Made by a program: the position numbers and the translations under genes. The notes beneath the pieces were generated by a model. It made no database searches and was not told the DNA's origin. It saw only the letters and a program-made list of their open reading frames with translations. From positions 372,001 to 436,000 of the forward strand of contig DASXOB010000022.1 of the NCBI GenBank assembly GCA_036494545.1: 64,000 nt of DNA, given 5' to 3'. Shown here in pieces: positions 26,517 to 34,598 of this stretch; position 1 is the stretch's first letter, and the number at the start of each line of letters is the position of its first letter. This DNA is from JAICXG01 sp036494545. Its GTDB lineage: Bacteria; Verrucomicrobiota; Verrucomicrobiia; Chthoniobacterales; UBA10450.

Positions 26517-28718
26517 GTGGCTTTTGAGGATAACGATCTGCTCTTTGGTGCCGATCCGACGCCGCGGATCGTTGCGATCGAGTTGGGCGACACGGGAACG
26601 GTCAAGGTTTATCGACGTGAGAAAGACGGATCCACCGTTTGCGAGATCGAAGAGTTTCATCCTTTCGTTTGGACCGACGGCGATGTGGCTGATCTCGGAC
26701 TAACGAACGCGAAAAGACTCAGCGGCGACCTTAAATATAACTGGCTGGTCACGACGGACAGCTGGAAGGAATTGATCGCTCTCCGCAACGGACTCAAGAA
26801 ATCCGGCCGCGGTTTTTTCGCCCTGAGCGATCCGGTACAACATTATCTCACTTACACTGGACGCACGCTCTTCAAGCAACTCGCGCTCGAAGAGCTGAAG
26901 CGGATACAGATCGAGGTACTCTCCTTTTCGGGCGGCGACCTCGATGCGGGAGCCGACGATCACATCACCAGCATCGCCGTTTCCGATAACACCGGCTGGG
27001 AAGAACTGATCGAAGTGAATCCCAGTGCGATTGACGAGTCGGAGCATGCCGCGATCAAGCGCCTAACGAGTGTAATTAAGGAGCGCGATCCGGATGTGAT
27101 TGAAGGTCATAACCTTTTCAAGTTTGATCTCCCGCTTTTGGTCGCGCGGGCGCGCAAGCTAAAGACCAGGCTGGATTGGGGACGGAGCGGCGGTTTCCTC
27201 CGCTCGCGTCCTTCGCGGCTCCAGATCGCCGAAAAGACGATCGATTATCCCAAGTTCACCGTCGAAGGACGACACTTCGTCGACACATTCCTGCTCGCGC
27301 AGTTCTACGACGTCGGAATGCGATCTCTTTCCGGCTTCGAACGGAGCGATGTCGCACAGCACTTTGGCCTAACGAACGCGTTGGAACTTTCCCAACTCTC
27401 CGGCAAGGAGCTCCAGCGCGCCTGGCAGGACGATCCGCAGCTTTACCGGGAGCGTGCCCTTTGCGCGGTGCGCGAAACTCGCGCCGTCGCCGATCTCCTA
27501 AGCCCAAGTTATTTCATCCAGGCACAGATCTTTCCTTATAACTATCAGGACGTGATCGTGCGCGGCAACGCCACCCGCATCAACGCACTCTTCCTGCGCG
27601 AGTATCTGCGGAAGCGCCATAGCGTTCCCGAGATGCCGATGGCACGACCTTTCGAAGGAGGTTACACCGACATCTTCTTCACCGGTGTGGCGCGGGATGT
27701 CTGGCATTGCGATGTCGCTTCGCTTTATCCCTCCATCATGCTCCAGTTCGATTGTTTCCCTGCGACTGATCAGCTCCAGATCTTCCGTCATTTTCTGACC
27801 GACCTTCGGAGTTTTCGACTTCAAGCGAAAAGTAACATGCGGGAAGCGAAAGACCCGGCGCAACGCCGTTACTTCCACGCGTTGCAAAACACCTTCAAGA
27901 TCCTGATCAATAGCTTCTACGGTTATCTTGGGTTCGCTCAGGGTAACTTTGCTGATTTTGAGGCGGCGTCGCGAGTAACTCAAATTGGTCGTGACTTGCT
28001 CAAGAAAATGATCGACTGGCTTAGGTCGCGCGACGCACGCGTCATAGAAGTCGACACCGACGGCATCTATTTCGTCCCTCCCGACAAACAGGGCGTGGAG
28101 GAGTTGCGAGACGGACTGGCGAAGGAATTGCCGGCCGGCATCGAGGTTGAGTTCGATGAACAGTTCGCCGCCATGTTCAGCTACAAGGCGAAAAACTATG
28201 CCCTCCTAACGAATGAAGGAGAAGTGGTGATTAAAGGCGGCGCACTCAAGTCCCGTGGCCTGGAAAAGTTTCAACGCGTCTTTCTCGAAGAAATGATCAA
28301 GCTTCTCATGGAGAGAAAAGCCGACGCGATCTCGGTGTTGCGAGATGAGTTTGCCCGAAAAATTTGCGATCGCGAATGGCCGATTCAGATGCTGATGAAG
28401 ACCGACACGCTTCAGGATTCGCTCGAGAAATATCGCGGGAAGATCGCGGCCGGCGGGCGCAACCGTGCTGCTGCGTATGAGCTGGCACTGGCCAGCGGCC
28501 GCAATTACAAGCCTGGCGACCAGATCAGCTATTATATCAAGGCTTCTCCCAAGAAGGTTGCGGCCTACGAAGCCGCCAAGCCTGTGACCGACTTCGACCC
28601 CGGAAATCGTGACGAAAATGTGGACTATTACGTCGGCAAGCTTGATGAGTTGGTAAAGAAATTCCACAGCTCGATCTTTGCGGAAGATCCGGCGAAACAG
28701 GAAATGCTAGGGTTTTGA
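26517..28718 (+). CDS. Family-B DNA polymerase with degenerate exonuclease site
   Basis: DNA-directed polymerase of the PolB class, about 734 residues. Polymerase motifs are clear: motif A DVASLYPSIM, motif B KILINSFYGYLGF, motif C as EVDTDGIYF (Asp-Thr-Asp kept) and the KxY-like AKNYALL. In the 3'-5' exonuclease domain the ExoI motif, normally D-I-E, reads VLSFSGGDLDAG, without the Asp and Glu at the expected places, while ExoII remains recognisable (IEGHNLFKFDLPLL). The start is uncertain: the frame is open from a TTG at 26448 and I favour the GTG at 26517 just before DLLFGADPTPRIVAIE. It is divergent from the efflux operon. Three uptake-like words occur in sense orientation. It could serve repair or translesion synthesis. 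Confidence 0.88.
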   Translation: MAFEDNDLLFGADPTPRIVAIELGDTGTVKVYRREKDGSTVCEIEEFHPFVWTDGDVADLGLTNAKRLSGDLKYNWLVTTDSWKELIALRNGLKKSGRGFFALSDPVQHYLTYTGRTLFKQLALEELKRIQIEVLSFSGGDLDAGADDHITSIAVSDNTGWEELIEVNPSAIDESEHAAIKRLTSVIKERDPDVIEGHNLFKFDLPLLVARARKLKTRLDWGRSGGFLRSRPSRLQIAEKTIDYPKFTVEGRHFVDTFLLAQFYDVGMRSLSGFERSDVAQHFGLTNALELSQLSGKELQRAWQDDPQLYRERALCAVRETRAVADLLSPSYFIQAQIFPYNYQDVIVRGNATRINALFLREYLRKRHSVPEMPMARPFEGGYTDIFFTGVARDVWHCDVASLYPSIMLQFDCFPATDQLQIFRHFLTDLRSFRLQAKSNMREAKDPAQRRYFHALQNTFKILINSFYGYLGFAQGNFADFEAASRVTQIGRDLLKKMIDWLRSRDARVIEVDTDGIYFVPPDKQGVEELRDGLAKELPAGIEVEFDEQFAAMFSYKAKNYALLTNEGEVVIKGGALKSRGLEKFQRVFLEEMIKLLMERKADAISVLRDEFARKICDREWPIQMLMKTDTLQDSLEKYRGKIAAGGRNRAAAYELALASGRNYKPGDQISYYIKASPKKVAAYEAAKPVTDFDPGNRDENVDYYVGKLDELVKKFHSSIFAEDPAKQEMLGF

Positions 28719-28984
28719 CCCACGCTGCCCGAAGGGCATGAGCGCAGAGTGCGCGTCAAAACGTGTCCTTACAGAATTTGTTGGGCCGCCTCGGCTTACA
28801 GCAGGCCGGAACGCTTGCCTGACTCCGTTTCTTTCTCGCTAGCTCTCGATCGAAAACCAACCGCTTGGCTTTCATAAGAGCTTCAATTGCCGACATGCGT
28901 TCATCGGTGCGATTACGATTTAATTAAAAAAACATTCATAGGCCTAGATTATTGCGCTATCATCGGCGCCTTTAATTAATAAAT
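28719..28984 (+). promoter_or_regulatory. AT-rich upstream region of the porin gene
   Basis: This gap before the porin start is markedly AT-rich for this genome, with TTTAATTAA at about 28919 and again near 28971, the second directly before the ATG. Promoter elements are expected here, but I could not settle a -35/-10 pair. The first 45 bases contain an inverted repeat, GTTTTGAC (28712-28719) with GTCAAAAC (28755-28762), enclosing a small GCCC-GAA-GGGC hairpin, possibly the end of the polymerase transcript. Confidence 0.35.
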
Positions 28985-30532
28985 ATGAGCCTTACCAACG
29001 TATCCAATCGGCACGTGCCCTCCCCGCGTGGTCAGTTGTCCATTTGCAATCGACGGAGGAATCCAAACCGTTTCCGCCCGACGGTCTCACTGTTGTTTGG
29101 TGCGATTCTCGCCGCACTGCTTTGTCTAATTAGCGCTTCGGCGCTTGCAGGTGTCGCGGAGGTCGCCCCGGCACCGTCGAAAAATCCCGCGCCAGTGGAG
29201 AAGAAGCCGGAAGCGAACCCACTCTGCTTCGCCGACGGAATGATTTGCATCGATATTCAGGAGCGGTTTCGCTTTGAAGCGAGGGAAAACACCTTTGACT
29301 TCAACGACAAGGTGACGGCGCTAAACGATGATATTTTTGTCCTCAACCGCTTCCGCCTCGGCATTGCCTTTAAACCGACGGATTGGCTGAAATTTTACGC
29401 TCAGGGTCAGGATGCCCATGAATGGTTTTCTGATCGGCCAAATATTCCCGGCCAGCTCGGGGCCGAGGGTGACGACAATTTTGATCTGCGCCAGGCCTAT
29501 ATTCAGGTGGGCCCCAAAGACGTGAATTTGACCGCCGGGCGACAGGTTCTTCTCTACGGTGACGAACGTTTGATAGGGCCGGGCGAGTGGACAAACTTCA
29601 CCCGCACGTTTGATGCGTCCAAGCTACATTACGAGCAGCCGAAATTCTCGATCGACTTGTTTGCCTCGACGCCGGTCTATATCTTTCGTGACTCGTTTGA
29701 TCAGTCGGACCTCTTCAACGGCAGCGAAACCCATCGAGATCTTACCTTTAGCGGCGCTTATGCAAGCACTACAGCTCTTCAGCCGGTGACGCTGGATTTC
29801 TATGCGCTGTATCTGCACGAGGATAACACTGTCCCGCTTGCCACGACCGTCCCGCCGATTACCTATCCGGGAACGGCTATCTCAATTCCAGGAACAACCA
29901 CCGACTTCGTGACCCTCGGCACGCGTCTGAAAAGTGATCCGAAAAAGCTTCATGGTTGGGAATACGATGGCGAGTTTGCGTTTCAGACAGGGCAGGTAAG
30001 TGATCTGAACCTGCAGGCTTTCGCGCTGCACGCCGGAAGTGGTTATACCTTTGAGAACTGCTCGTGGAAGCCGCGACTTTACGCCGAGTACAACTATGCT
30101 ACTGGTGACGACGATCCGGCTGACGGTGATATAGGAACGTTTCAGAATCTCTTTCCGTCCAACCATAATAAATATGGAGTGATGGATCTCTTCGCCTGGC
30201 AGAACCTGAGCAGTCCCGATATTCGTTTTAGAGTCAAACCACTGAAACAAGTGACTCTGGAGACAGCATTTTATGGCTTCTGGTTAGCCGACACGAACGA
30301 CGCCTGGTACCGGGCCAACGGTACCACCAAGGTGCGTCCGATCACCGCCGCTTCGCGTAACGCCAGCAGTTATGCCGGCTCCGAAATTGACCTGCTCGTA
30401 ACCTATCAGCCGTTAAAGTTTCTTAGTTTATGGGCTGGTTATAGTCATTTCTTCGCCGGTGATTATCTGAATGCCACCGGGCGCAGCGACGATGCGGACT
30501 ACGGCTACGTCCAAGCAACCTTCAATTTCTAA
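28985..30532 (+). CDS. Outer-membrane beta-barrel porin (alginate-export family)
   Basis: A 515-residue exported protein. A long N-terminal extension precedes a signal peptide (LLFGAILAALLCLISASALA). A Pro/Lys-rich linker follows, then a predicted beta-barrel with alternating strands (FRFEARENTFDFND, NRFRLGIAFKPTDWLKFYAQ, VNLTAGRQVLLYGDERLIGP) and a C-terminal strand ending QATFNF with terminal Phe, the outer-membrane assembly signal. The GRQVLLYGDERLIGP-WTN block is characteristic of AlgE-like alginate-export porins. Similar porins in other phyla carry diverse substrates, so alginate is not implied. No polysaccharide-synthesis genes are next to it. No uptake-like words occur here. Confidence 0.82.
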   Translation: MSLTNVSNRHVPSPRGQLSICNRRRNPNRFRPTVSLLFGAILAALLCLISASALAGVAEVAPAPSKNPAPVEKKPEANPLCFADGMICIDIQERFRFEARENTFDFNDKVTALNDDIFVLNRFRLGIAFKPTDWLKFYAQGQDAHEWFSDRPNIPGQLGAEGDDNFDLRQAYIQVGPKDVNLTAGRQVLLYGDERLIGPGEWTNFTRTFDASKLHYEQPKFSIDLFASTPVYIFRDSFDQSDLFNGSETHRDLTFSGAYASTTALQPVTLDFYALYLHEDNTVPLATTVPPITYPGTAISIPGTTTDFVTLGTRLKSDPKKLHGWEYDGEFAFQTGQVSDLNLQAFALHAGSGYTFENCSWKPRLYAEYNYATGDDDPADGDIGTFQNLFPSNHNKYGVMDLFAWQNLSSPDIRFRVKPLKQVTLETAFYGFWLADTNDAWYRANGTTKVRPITAASRNASSYAGSEIDLLVTYQPLKFLSLWAGYSHFFAGDYLNATGRSDDADYGYVQATFNF

Positions 30533-30571
30533 GACTATATGAGCTAAGAAGAACTAAAAGGAACTCCGCGT

Positions 30572-30996
30572 ATGCAATCTCATAAGATCACGAGGCGGCT
30601 CTGGTTGCGCTGCTGCTCGTCTGTAGGAGCAACCAATTGGGCCCGGACGAAAATAAGCACCTGAATTACCCTCCTTGGCATCCCTCGAGCGGAATTTCTG
30701 TCCGCACCGCTGCAGAAGAGATGAAGAAGGCCGGCATGCTGAACTCCACAACCGATCCAACTAAGTTGGCGAAACGCGCCTTTATGCATCTGGATGGAGT
30801 GACTGATGAATGGATTGAAAAGATCCAGGTAGAAAGGGTCGCGGATGGGGGATCGTCTGCCGTCCTACGCGGATTTGAGCAAACAGAAACTCGATCCCAG
30901 GGCCGCAAAATCGAACTGTTGCGCGCGATCAGTGCAAAACTAGCTCAGCTATTTCCTTTCCCTTCGGCGCGCGACGATGCCTCGCATTCAGGTTAG
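30572..30996 (+). pseudogene. Relic of an ABC-transporter substrate-binding protein (nitrate/taurine type)
   Basis: The 119-residue frame at 30637-30996 starts with TTG and reads like the C-terminus of a periplasmic NrtA/SsuA-type binding protein (RTAAEEMKKAGMLN, then TTDPTKLAKRAFMHLDGVTD). Just upstream, another frame from ATG 30572 (MQSHKITRRLWLRCC) looks like the start of a twin-arginine-type signal peptide. It continues past 30637 and stops after about 32 codons in the wrong frame. The simplest reading is one gene that lost its middle by deletion and was frameshifted. It follows the porin by 40 bases. The family assignment rests on my recollection of this C-terminal pattern and is moderate. 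Confidence 0.5.
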
Positions 30997-31009
30997 TGAG
31001 CCCTGACTG

Positions 31010-31882
31010 TTAGCTCACGACGTGAAGATCTTGCAGTAACTCACCTAGCTTTTTCTGGTCAGCAGCGTAGTAACTGCCCCATCGGTCGCGTTCTTCCGGA
31101 GTGAGTGGCTCGTATTTTCGGGCCTTGCTGTTCAACCGGTGGTAAACACTCTGCAAGGTTCTGGCAACAGCAGGCGACCTAAGAAGCCTGCCCGCGCCGG
31201 GCAAGGCAGAAATTCCATCGTAAACACGTTGGGCGCCCGCTTGAAGGAGGGCGAAACGTGGCGCGCGAGCGGCGTTTTTTCCTCCTTCAGAAGGCTGTGG
31301 CTTAAAGTCATCATCGACATTAAGGAATCTATAAGTCTGTTGTCGCACGAGATCAGGATCACGCCGGATAGCATCGAATTGAATAACCAGAAAGTTCTTT
31401 GCCGGGAAACGCGAAAGATAACGCTGAAGGTGACGAGCATAGCATCCCAAATCCCGCAGGAAAGGGTTCTTCATCATTTCGCCAAAAGTTGGCGGCAAAG
31501 ATGCAACCACGGCATTGCGGTTGTACCAATACCAGGAGTAGACCATTTCCACTGGAGGACGCAGACAGAGAAGCAGTTTGATCCCCGGATGGTAGGTAGC
31601 AATCCGCTCCGCTGCTTCTTCGGAGTAGAGATAGTTAGGGCAAAATTCACCGCGCGAGCGAATTTCTTCGGAAGCGGGCGGAAACTGTTCGTGATACCAG
31701 GTTTCGCCCCTTTGGAAAAAACCTAGCTCTTTCCCCGCTACCCGCCGCAGGATTGTGTCGGCGAAATAATAGACTTCCTTGTCCGGAGCGAAACCAATCT
31801 GCGGGTGCGCCTCGAGTTGCGCCGAGAGCCAGGTGGTGCCGCATTTTGGCGCGCCGATTCCGATGAAGTCGATCTTGGACAT
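31010..31882 (-). CDS. Sulfotransferase domain protein
   Basis: PAPS-dependent sulfotransferase of about 290 residues. The 5'-phosphosulfate loop is at the N-terminus (FIGIGAPKCGTTWLSAQL) and the 3'-phosphate-binding segment at LLCLRPPVEMVYSWYWYN, with the downstream Ser/Tyr helix. The C-terminus (EPLTPEERDRWGSYYAADQK) has the LTPEER...L pattern typical of carbohydrate sulfotransferase-like proteins. The start at 31882 (MSKIDFIG) is preferred to a TTG three codons upstream. It is convergent with the binding-protein relic. The acceptor is unknown; cell-surface glycans are plausible. Confidence 0.85.
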   Translation of the reverse strand: MSKIDFIGIGAPKCGTTWLSAQLEAHPQIGFAPDKEVYYFADTILRRVAGKELGFFQRGETWYHEQFPPASEEIRSRGEFCPNYLYSEEAAERIATYHPGIKLLLCLRPPVEMVYSWYWYNRNAVVASLPPTFGEMMKNPFLRDLGCYARHLQRYLSRFPAKNFLVIQFDAIRRDPDLVRQQTYRFLNVDDDFKPQPSEGGKNAARAPRFALLQAGAQRVYDGISALPGAGRLLRSPAVARTLQSVYHRLNSKARKYEPLTPEERDRWGSYYAADQKKLGELLQDLHVVS

Positions 31883-32067
31883 GTGAAGCAAAGGCTCATG
31901 CCAGCGGTCGCGGCCTGTTTCAAGTCTTTTGCGGTGAAAGGTTTTCGCGCGCAGAGCGCAATCGACTCCTTCGGCAGGCTGGCGGAGAGAATGCTCATCC
32001 TATTCTCGTTAGGCATTTTCGGAGATTCGGGCCGGTGCCGACGCCACAGCTGGTGATGAGCCTTAGA

Positions 32068-32817
32068 CTACTTTGAGGGCAGCCAGCCGCCGGTTGCCTG
32101 CCTCGCCGGCAACTCTCCACGCTGCGTCACCCAGGCCGCGATCGCTCGGCGCGGGACATTTTCCAGCGGAGCGCTGATTGTTAGGCGGGCCGAGGCTGCG
32201 CCGGAGTCGGCCTTCATCTCTCCATTCTGGAGATCGAGAACGACGAAATCGTGTTTCAGGTTTCGCCCGCTGTTCTCTCCCGCGCGGACATCGGTTGTGA
32301 TATCCGAAGCAAGCAGCGCGAGGTGTGCATCCCAATCGCTCGCGGTTCGATCAGCAGGCCGAAATTCAAGCGCAAAAGTTTTCCCATCGCTGCTCGTGAC
32401 CCGCAGCACTCCAACCTGTTTTTCGTTAGGCTGCGACAAGCTCACCCGCGACCAGTCACGCTCTTCGCGACTGTTGACGACGACGGCAGGGGTATAAACC
32501 GATTCGCTGTTCCAAAGCGCGGCGTACCGACTCTGGCGCTCCGTCCAGCGTTTCGAGGAAAAGCGATCGCGCCAGCCTAGTCGATCCCAATAATCAACGT
32601 GAAAGGAGACAGGAACGAACCTTTTCCACAAATCGGCATCATCCTTCAATCGACTCATCCAAGCCTCCGCCGGTGGACAGCTGCTGCAACCTTCCGAAGT
32701 ATAAAGCTCGACCAGCGCCGTTTGCTGCGGACTGCTGCTCAATTTGATCTCTTCGGCGGACATCGTTCCGACACTCAGAGTGAAAACGAAGATTGTCAGG
32801 AAAAGCTTTATCATCAT
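32068..32817 (-). CDS. Exported thioredoxin-like DUF1223 protein
   Basis: A 249-residue protein with a signal peptide (MMIKLFLTIFVFTLSVGTMSA). The mature part opens ALVELYTSEGCSSCPPAEAW, the CxxC-containing signature of DUF1223, which has a thioredoxin-like fold. Also typical are VSFHVDYWDRLGW and YTPAVVVNSREE. DUF1223 proteins are secreted and their redox role is not established. One uptake-like word lies inside (32423-32430, Pro-Asn-Glu). It is separated from the sulfotransferase gene by about 185 bases containing another copy (32006-32013). Confidence 0.85.
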   Translation of the reverse strand: MMIKLFLTIFVFTLSVGTMSAEEIKLSSSPQQTALVELYTSEGCSSCPPAEAWMSRLKDDADLWKRFVPVSFHVDYWDRLGWRDRFSSKRWTERQSRYAALWNSESVYTPAVVVNSREERDWSRVSLSQPNEKQVGVLRVTSSDGKTFALEFRPADRTASDWDAHLALLASDITTDVRAGENSGRNLKHDFVVLDLQNGEMKADSGAASARLTISAPLENVPRRAIAAWVTQRGELPARQATGGWLPSK

Positions 32818-32937
32818 CTCAAGACGAGGCGTAGGCGACTTTATTCCGTGCCATTTTCAGATGAGTCAGGATCGCATGTTGGCTGGATGGAAGACGCGGG
32901 CTCGTCTAACCATCGGTTCCCGTACATTAGTAGCTCG

Positions 32938-33093
32938 ATGGAAAAAATCCCTTTCCTTTCGCCGCGATTTTTCTTGTTCCAATCTGCGCGGTGGCAGCCG
33001 ATTCGACTTACCTCGAGGTTAAAGAGAAATGACGGCGCGACGAAGAAGCGGATCTGACAAAGCCCGAAGGTCGAGCTGGCCTTGGCGCGCCTG
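32938..33093 (+). pseudogene. Decayed copy of the DUF1684 gene start
   Basis: This stretch aligns at the DNA level with the first 50 codons of the intact DUF1684 gene at 37382. Both begin with an ATG and a run of A, then share CGCCGCGATTTTTCTTGTT, GCCGATTCGACTTAC and GAGAAATG(A/G)CGGCG. The ancestral order then continues through a degenerate GAAGAAGC...GACTTG/ATCTG...AAGCC...GCTGGC. Several indels and a premature stop (TGA within GAGAAATGACGG) break the frame. The similarity fades near 33093. The rest of the gap up to 33314 shows no convincing gene. A duplicated, then eroded, gene is the simplest explanation. Confidence 0.75.
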
Positions 33094-33314
33094 AACGCGA
33101 TGATCGTTCGCTTTCGGTGTTTGGCGTGGGCGTTGGGATTTTCCTTCTCGCGACCGTCTAGCACCCCACGTTGGAAATCTGGCGCCGCGAAGAGAAAACG
33201 TCGCTGCTACATAGAAAGCACTTGCGCAATCGGGCCGCTGGTCCGCGGCAAATACAGTGCCGAGATGGAGAAGGTAGAGACATGAAGGCAACAGCCCATT
33301 ATGGATAATCTCTG

Positions 33315-34559
33315 ATGGATTTTTCTCCTTCAGCCGCGAACGCCGTGCTGGTGATTTTTGCGCTTACCTACCTTGGTATCGCGCTTGGGCACGTGCCGGG
33401 GCTGAAACTCAATCGCACCGGCATCGCGCTCCTCGGGGCGATTGCAATCATCATTTTTTCGCGGATGTCGACGACCAGCGTGGTCGGACTCATTAACTGG
33501 CCAACCATCCTGCTGCTATTCGGCCTCTTCGTGATCTCGGCGCAACTGCGGCTCTCCGGCTTTTTCGGCCAGGTGGCGAATGCGATTGCCGCCCGGCTGG
33601 ATAAACCTGCGCGCTTCCTTTTCGAACTGATGCTGGTGACGGCGGGGCTTTCGGCCCTTTTGAACCACGACATCGTCTGTTTTGTCTTCGCGCCAGTCGT
33701 GGCGACCGCGCTGTTGCGACGGCAGATCAATCCTGTGCCGTTTCTGATCGCGCTCGCCATCGCGAGCAATATCGGCGCAGCCATCACCGTGGTCGGAAAT
33801 CCACAGGACATGATGATTGCGCAAGTTGCCGGGTTAGATTTCGGCTCTTATGTCCTTTGGTGCATCGTGCCGGTTATGTTCGCTCTTGCGGGCGCTTACG
33901 CGATTATTTGGGTGATGTCTCGTCATCACCTACAAAGCGCGACGCCATTGCCGGTAGACGACGGACAACGCATTACGCAGCCGTTCAATCGACAACATAC
34001 AATGAAGGGCTTAGTGATTCTTATCCTCGTTATCGCGTTTTTCTTCACCCACATTCCGAAGGAAATCACTGCCCTGACGGCAGCCGCGATTCATCTCGCG
34101 AGCCCGAAGTTTCGCACCGAAGAGATGCTGAAGCTGGTCGACTGGTCCATCCTGGTTCTCTTCATGGGCCTCTTCGTTGTCACCGGCGCCTTCCAGGCGA
34201 CCGGTTACGGCGACCAGGCGGTGCAATGGCTGGCACACACCGGATTAAATCTTCATACGCCTTCCATCCTCGCGCTCGTGACCGCGGCGCTGTCCAATTT
34301 GATTAATAACTCCGCGGCCGTCCTGCTCCTGGTAAAAGTAGTCGATGTGACTCACCCGACAACGGCTTACGTGCTGGCTCTGGCCAACAGTTTTGGCGGC
34401 AGTCTTATTATCATTGGCAGCGTCTCGAACATCATTGTTGTGCAGCAAGCCCGCGAGTTGGGAATCCAGATTTCCTTCCGCGATTTCGCCCGACTCGGCG
34501 TGCCGGTGACGCTTACCGCCATCGCCGGTCTCTTGTCGTGGATAACTCTGGTCACCTAA
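33315..34559 (+). CDS. Ion transporter of the ArsB/NhaD superfamily
   Basis: Integral membrane protein of 414 residues with 10-12 hydrophobic segments. It belongs to the ion-transporter superfamily that contains arsenite pumps, NhaD Na+/H+ antiporters and SLC13-type anion carriers. Each half has a re-entrant-type signature: LNHDIVCFVFAPVVATALL with ASNIGAAITVVGNPQDMMIA in the first, and LSNLINNSAAVLLLVKVVD with NSFGGSLIIIGSVSNIIVV in the second. Specificity cannot be told; NhaD- or ArsB-like is a fair guess. It lies 39 bases upstream of the N-ATPase beta gene, which is suggestive because N-ATPases are thought to be Na+-linked. There are no uptake-like words inside. Confidence 0.8.
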   Translation: MDFSPSAANAVLVIFALTYLGIALGHVPGLKLNRTGIALLGAIAIIIFSRMSTTSVVGLINWPTILLLFGLFVISAQLRLSGFFGQVANAIAARLDKPARFLFELMLVTAGLSALLNHDIVCFVFAPVVATALLRRQINPVPFLIALAIASNIGAAITVVGNPQDMMIAQVAGLDFGSYVLWCIVPVMFALAGAYAIIWVMSRHHLQSATPLPVDDGQRITQPFNRQHTMKGLVILILVIAFFFTHIPKEITALTAAAIHLASPKFRTEEMLKLVDWSILVLFMGLFVVTGAFQATGYGDQAVQWLAHTGLNLHTPSILALVTAALSNLINNSAAVLLLVKVVDVTHPTTAYVLALANSFGGSLIIIGSVSNIIVVQQARELGIQISFRDFARLGVPVTLTAIAGLLSWITLVT

Positions 34560-34598
34560 ATTGCACTTTCCAGTTTCACTGAATGAACGCGCCTTTCG

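Noticed and set aside
28712..28762. Inverted repeat GTTTTGAC/GTCAAAAC after the family-B polymerase gene as a terminator
   Set aside because: The left arm overlaps the stop codon and there is no T-run after the right arm, so I mention it but do not call it a terminator.
31738..32016. Small minus-strand frame starting MPNENRMSIL upstream of the sulfotransferase
   Set aside because: It starts in an uptake-like word and continues out of frame through the sulfotransferase gene; the visible part resembles no family. Most likely intergenic.
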